DNA of 15,223 bases from an uncultured Blautia sp. (GTDB lineage Bacteria > Bacillota > Clostridia > Lachnospirales > Lachnospiraceae). The notes under the pieces were generated by a model that saw only the letters and a program-made list of their open reading frames with translations, made no database searches and had not been told where the DNA came from. Position numbers and translations under genes: made by a program. This document shows positions 13,070-15,223 of this stretch, one piece after another (position 1 is the first letter of the stretch; each line of letters begins with the position of its first letter). The stretch is from assembly GCA_900539525.1 (NCBI GenBank), contig UQCM01000067.1, positions 1 through 15,223 on the forward strand. Direction: 5' to 3'.

Positions 13070-13866
13070 AAGTCCATACTTCCCGAACGGAAGCCCTCCA
13101 GATCCAGTGTGATATAACGAAAACCAAGTGTCCTGAGCATTTCTGTGATATCTCTTCTCTGATTCAGTGCATCCGAAAGCTTCTCCTTAGCCACCTCTAC
13201 CCTGACAATATCACCGTGGAGCCGCAGACGCACCACATCAAAGCCCATTTCGCGCATTTCCTGTTCACCCTTTGCCAGCCTCTCCATTGCTTCAAAATCC
13301 AGCGGTGTCCCGTAGGGCAGCCTGGTGGCCATACACGGAGCAGCCGGACGGGAGGCCGTCGATATTCCCAGTTCATGTGCCATCTGACGGACTTCCTGTT
13401 TGGTAATGCCAAGCTCGGCCAGCGGACTGAATACCCCCAGTTCTTCGATCGCACGAAGGCCCGGCCGGTACATCTTCCTGTCATCCGCATTGGAGCCTTC
13501 CAGAATATAGTCTGCGCTGTGAAGACCGGCCCAGCTTTTCAGAGCCTGGAACAGGAAGCGCTTGCACCAGTAACAGCGCTCTGTGGAATTCTTCAGGATA
13601 TCTTCATTCCGGCTCTCGTCGATTGCCAGGATGTGATGTTCCACTCCGCACTCCCTGGCAACCTTCTGTGCATGCTCTGTTTCCTCCCACGGCTGAAGGC
13701 GGGTGGAAATCGTCACCGCATACACCTGTGTTCTGTTCTTTTCCGCTGCCATCGCAGCTGTCTTTAACAGCAGGCTGCTGTCCACTCCGCCGGAAAATGC
13801 GATACATACATTCTTCTTAGTGAGCTCGTCCATCCGCTCATTAAGCCTCTTTAACTGCTCATTCAT
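13063..13866 (-). CDS. larE: LarE-type sulfur transferase for the nickel-pincer cofactor
   Basis: The 267-residue protein is an ATP pyrophosphatase-fold enzyme with PP-loop SGGVDSS (25-31). LarE activates the carboxylates of the pyridinium biscarboxylate precursor by adenylylation and inserts sulfur. Cysteines C98 and C101 (ERCYWCK) and C178 (RPAAPCMATR) form the three-cysteine set known from LarE proteins that bind a 4Fe-4S cluster, while the Lactobacillus plantarum enzyme gives up the sulfur of a single cysteine (Cys176). The former mode is therefore likelier here, by inference. The start is the ATG at 13866, which overlaps the larC stop (TAATG) and follows GGAGCGAGGGAG; the frame's extension to 14046 only runs back through larC. 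Confidence 0.93.
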   Translation of the reverse strand: MNEQLKRLNERMDELTKKNVCIAFSGGVDSSLLLKTAAMAAEKNRTQVYAVTISTRLQPWEETEHAQKVARECGVEHHILAIDESRNEDILKNSTERCYWCKRFLFQALKSWAGLHSADYILEGSNADDRKMYRPGLRAIEELGVFSPLAELGITKQEVRQMAHELGISTASRPAAPCMATRLPYGTPLDFEAMERLAKGEQEMREMGFDVVRLRLHGDIVRVEVAKEKLSDALNQRRDITEMLRTLGFRYITLDLEGFRSGSMDLW

Positions 13867-15089
13867 TACTCCCTCGCTCCTTCTGACACTTCTCTTTTTA
13901 TCATCTCGTAAACCCCTGAAAAGCCGCCGCCCGTCCTGCGGCAGATTTCCCGTACACTCTCGTATTCCGGCATTACACACACGCCTCCGGGTCTTAAGAT
14001 CTTCTTCACCTGCACATTTCCGAAGGATGTGGGAACTGTCATGCACTGTCTTTCCAGAACGGTACGCTCTACCTGATATCTGCGGATCCCGATGGTCGTC
14101 GTATGTAAGAAAATCAGATGTTCCAGAACGCTTCTGTGGGCTTCATCACTCAGCACGCCCAGCTTCCATGCCGGCCGGTTCTTCTTCATATAAACAGGGG
14201 TAACCGTCACATCGCGCGCCCCTGCCTCCATCAAAAGCTCCGAAACACAGCCCAGAGCCTCCCCGGTACAGTCATCAATATTCGTCTCCAGCATCCACAG
14301 GACATCCCCTGAAATCTCCTTCCCGCCAGGCACAGATGCAGATGCTTCTTCACTTTCTTCAAACAGCATCGCCCGCAGAACATTTGCATGTGGAAAATCC
14401 TTCTTTCCCGCTCCGGCTCCGGTTCCGACCAGTCTTCCCTGTGGTCTCGTACTGTTTGGAGCCTTTTCTCCATACTCCTGCAGTGCTGCCGCAATAGCCG
14501 CCCCAGTAGGAGTGATCATCTCACCCTCTGTCTCTGTCAGAAGAACCGGCAGACCGCTGCTTTTCAGAATATTTATCACCGCCGGAACAGGAACCGGCAG
14601 GATCCCATGCTGACACCTGACCTGCCCGGTTCCCTCGCGCAGCCTTGAGATCACTGCCCGGTCGATCTGCAGGCTTTCGATCAGATATGCCGCACTCATG
14701 ATGTCCACGATGGAATCCACCGCTCCGACTTCATGAAAATGAACCTTTTCCACCGGAAGATCATGCGCCTTCGCCTCTGCCTCCGCCACGATCTCAAACA
14801 TCCGCTTCGCCAGCGCTTTTACCTCTTCCTCCGTGTCGGTACGCTCTATGATCTCATAAATATCTGCCAGATGCCGGTGTTCATGCGGATGCTCATCCAG
14901 GATCACATCAAAATCACAGGCTGCTATCCCGCATTTTTCTGTTCTTCCGATCTCTACATGATATCCCTGAAGCGGCATACTCTTCAGCATCCTGAGAAGT
15001 CCCTCACGGTCTCCTCCCAGGTCAAGCAGAGCGGCTACGGTCATATCACCGCTGATTCCGGAAGTACCTTCCAAATATAACGTTCTCAT
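13866..15089 (-). CDS. larC: LarC, nickel insertion enzyme of the nickel-pincer cofactor pathway
   Basis: The 407-residue protein uses CTP to insert nickel into the dithiocarboxylated pyridinium precursor. Family marks are EGTSGISGDM (7-16), the His-rich segment EHPHEHRHL (66-74), KVHFHEVGAVDSIVDI (115-130), LPVPVPA (164-170), TPTGAA (193-198), a Gly-rich VGTGAGAGKKDF (221-232), METNIDD-like LETNIDD (267-273) and MKKNRPA (301-307). In L. plantarum the gene is split (larC1/larC2) and joined by programmed frameshifting; here the two halves are one continuous frame. GAGG stands 7 bases before the ATG, and the ATGA at the start overlaps the larB stop by 4 bases. Confidence 0.95.
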   Translation of the reverse strand: MRTLYLEGTSGISGDMTVAALLDLGGDREGLLRMLKSMPLQGYHVEIGRTEKCGIAACDFDVILDEHPHEHRHLADIYEIIERTDTEEEVKALAKRMFEIVAEAEAKAHDLPVEKVHFHEVGAVDSIVDIMSAAYLIESLQIDRAVISRLREGTGQVRCQHGILPVPVPAVINILKSSGLPVLLTETEGEMITPTGAAIAAALQEYGEKAPNSTRPQGRLVGTGAGAGKKDFPHANVLRAMLFEESEEASASVPGGKEISGDVLWMLETNIDDCTGEALGCVSELLMEAGARDVTVTPVYMKKNRPAWKLGVLSDEAHRSVLEHLIFLHTTTIGIRRYQVERTVLERQCMTVPTSFGNVQVKKILRPGGVCVMPEYESVREICRRTGGGFSGVYEMIKREVSEGARE

Positions 15090-15223
15090 GCATGTTCCTC
15101 ATTTCCAGCTGCCAGACGATTGATCTGGGTTGCAATATACGCTGCTCCGTATCCATTGTCAATATTCACGACAGAGATGCCGTTGGCACAGGAATTCAGC
15201 ATGCTCAGAAGTGCCGAGAGTCC
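15086..15223 (-). CDS. larB: LarB, pyridinium biscarboxylic acid synthase (C-terminal 45 residues)
   Basis: Only the C-terminus lies in the window. It reads SALLSMLNSCANGISVVNIDNGYGAAYIATQINRL, then a short tail to TGA. The stretch LLNSCANG..VVNIDNG.GAA is the conserved end of LarB, an AIR-carboxylase-like (PurE-like) enzyme that carboxylates nicotinic acid adenine dinucleotide as the first step of nickel-pincer cofactor synthesis. The stop overlaps the larC start by 4 bases (ATGA). The rest of the gene continues past the window edge. Confidence 0.9.
   Translation of the reverse strand, partial: GLSALLSMLNSCANGISVVNIDNGYGAAYIATQINRLAAGNEEHA

Noticed and set aside
13867..14046. 60-codon N-terminal extension of larE
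   Set aside because: It is larC sequence read in another frame, while a proper ribosome binding site and family N-terminus occur at 13866.
13866..15089. Programmed frameshift in larC
   Set aside because: The N- and C-terminal LarC regions are in one continuous frame, so none is needed.
1..15223. CRISPR arrays, IS elements, prophage genes, toxin-antitoxin pairs
   Set aside because: No regularly spaced direct repeats, transposase, phage or toxin-antitoxin motifs were seen on either strand.

Overview
The window looks like chromosome from a low-to-mid GC Firmicute, most likely a gut Lachnospiraceae (Blautia/Dorea/Mediterraneibacter type). This is inferred from the gene families, strong GGAGG ribosome binding sites, the infC-rpmI-rplT operon with an attenuator leader, and small hairpin-forming repeats in the gaps. 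No phage, plasmid, IS or CRISPR was seen, and no wholly new system stands out. The interest lies in regulation, a broken surface gene and a family of intergenic palindromic repeats.

Layout. 1-1264 (+): the 3' end of a fibronectin-III-type secreted or surface protein, closed by a terminator. 1411-1544 (+): a promoter and a tRNA-Leu(CAG). All other genes are on the minus strand. 1618-3028: a secreted carbohydrate-binding (two NPCBM domains) protein whose signal peptide lies in a different frame from its body. 3270-4742: the translation operon infC-rpmI-rplT, with promoter, L20-type leader with terminator and antiterminator, a probable AUU start for infC, and an operon terminator. 4788-5464: a small membrane protein, a possible ORF remnant and repeat copy A. 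5465-5776: a protein with two DUF1540 (four-Cys) repeats. 5896-9351: a self-regulated gntR (YtrA type)-ABC ATPase-ABC permease operon, with an operator palindrome on the predicted transcription start.

9455-11899: YdcF-like membrane protein, TIGR01440/YwlG protein and M20 peptidase T-like enzyme, tightly packed and preceded by a terminator hairpin. 11987-12641: a SEC-C zinc-motif protein with its own promoter and repeat copy B in its leader. 12803-15223: a nickel-pincer cofactor (lar) operon, larB (partial)-larC-larE-acyP, with overlapping stop and start codons throughout. LarC is a single unsplit ORF and LarE carries the three-cysteine arrangement of the iron-sulfur type. larA, the usual client enzyme, is not in the window.

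The repeats: copies A (5312-5384) and B (12541-12614, opposite strand) are near-identical 73-74 nt hairpins. A related imperfect palindrome (9213-9279) lies in the gntR leader, and a lone half-arm lies at 3085-3102. Another long-armed inverted repeat (3171-3257) sits after the rplT terminator.
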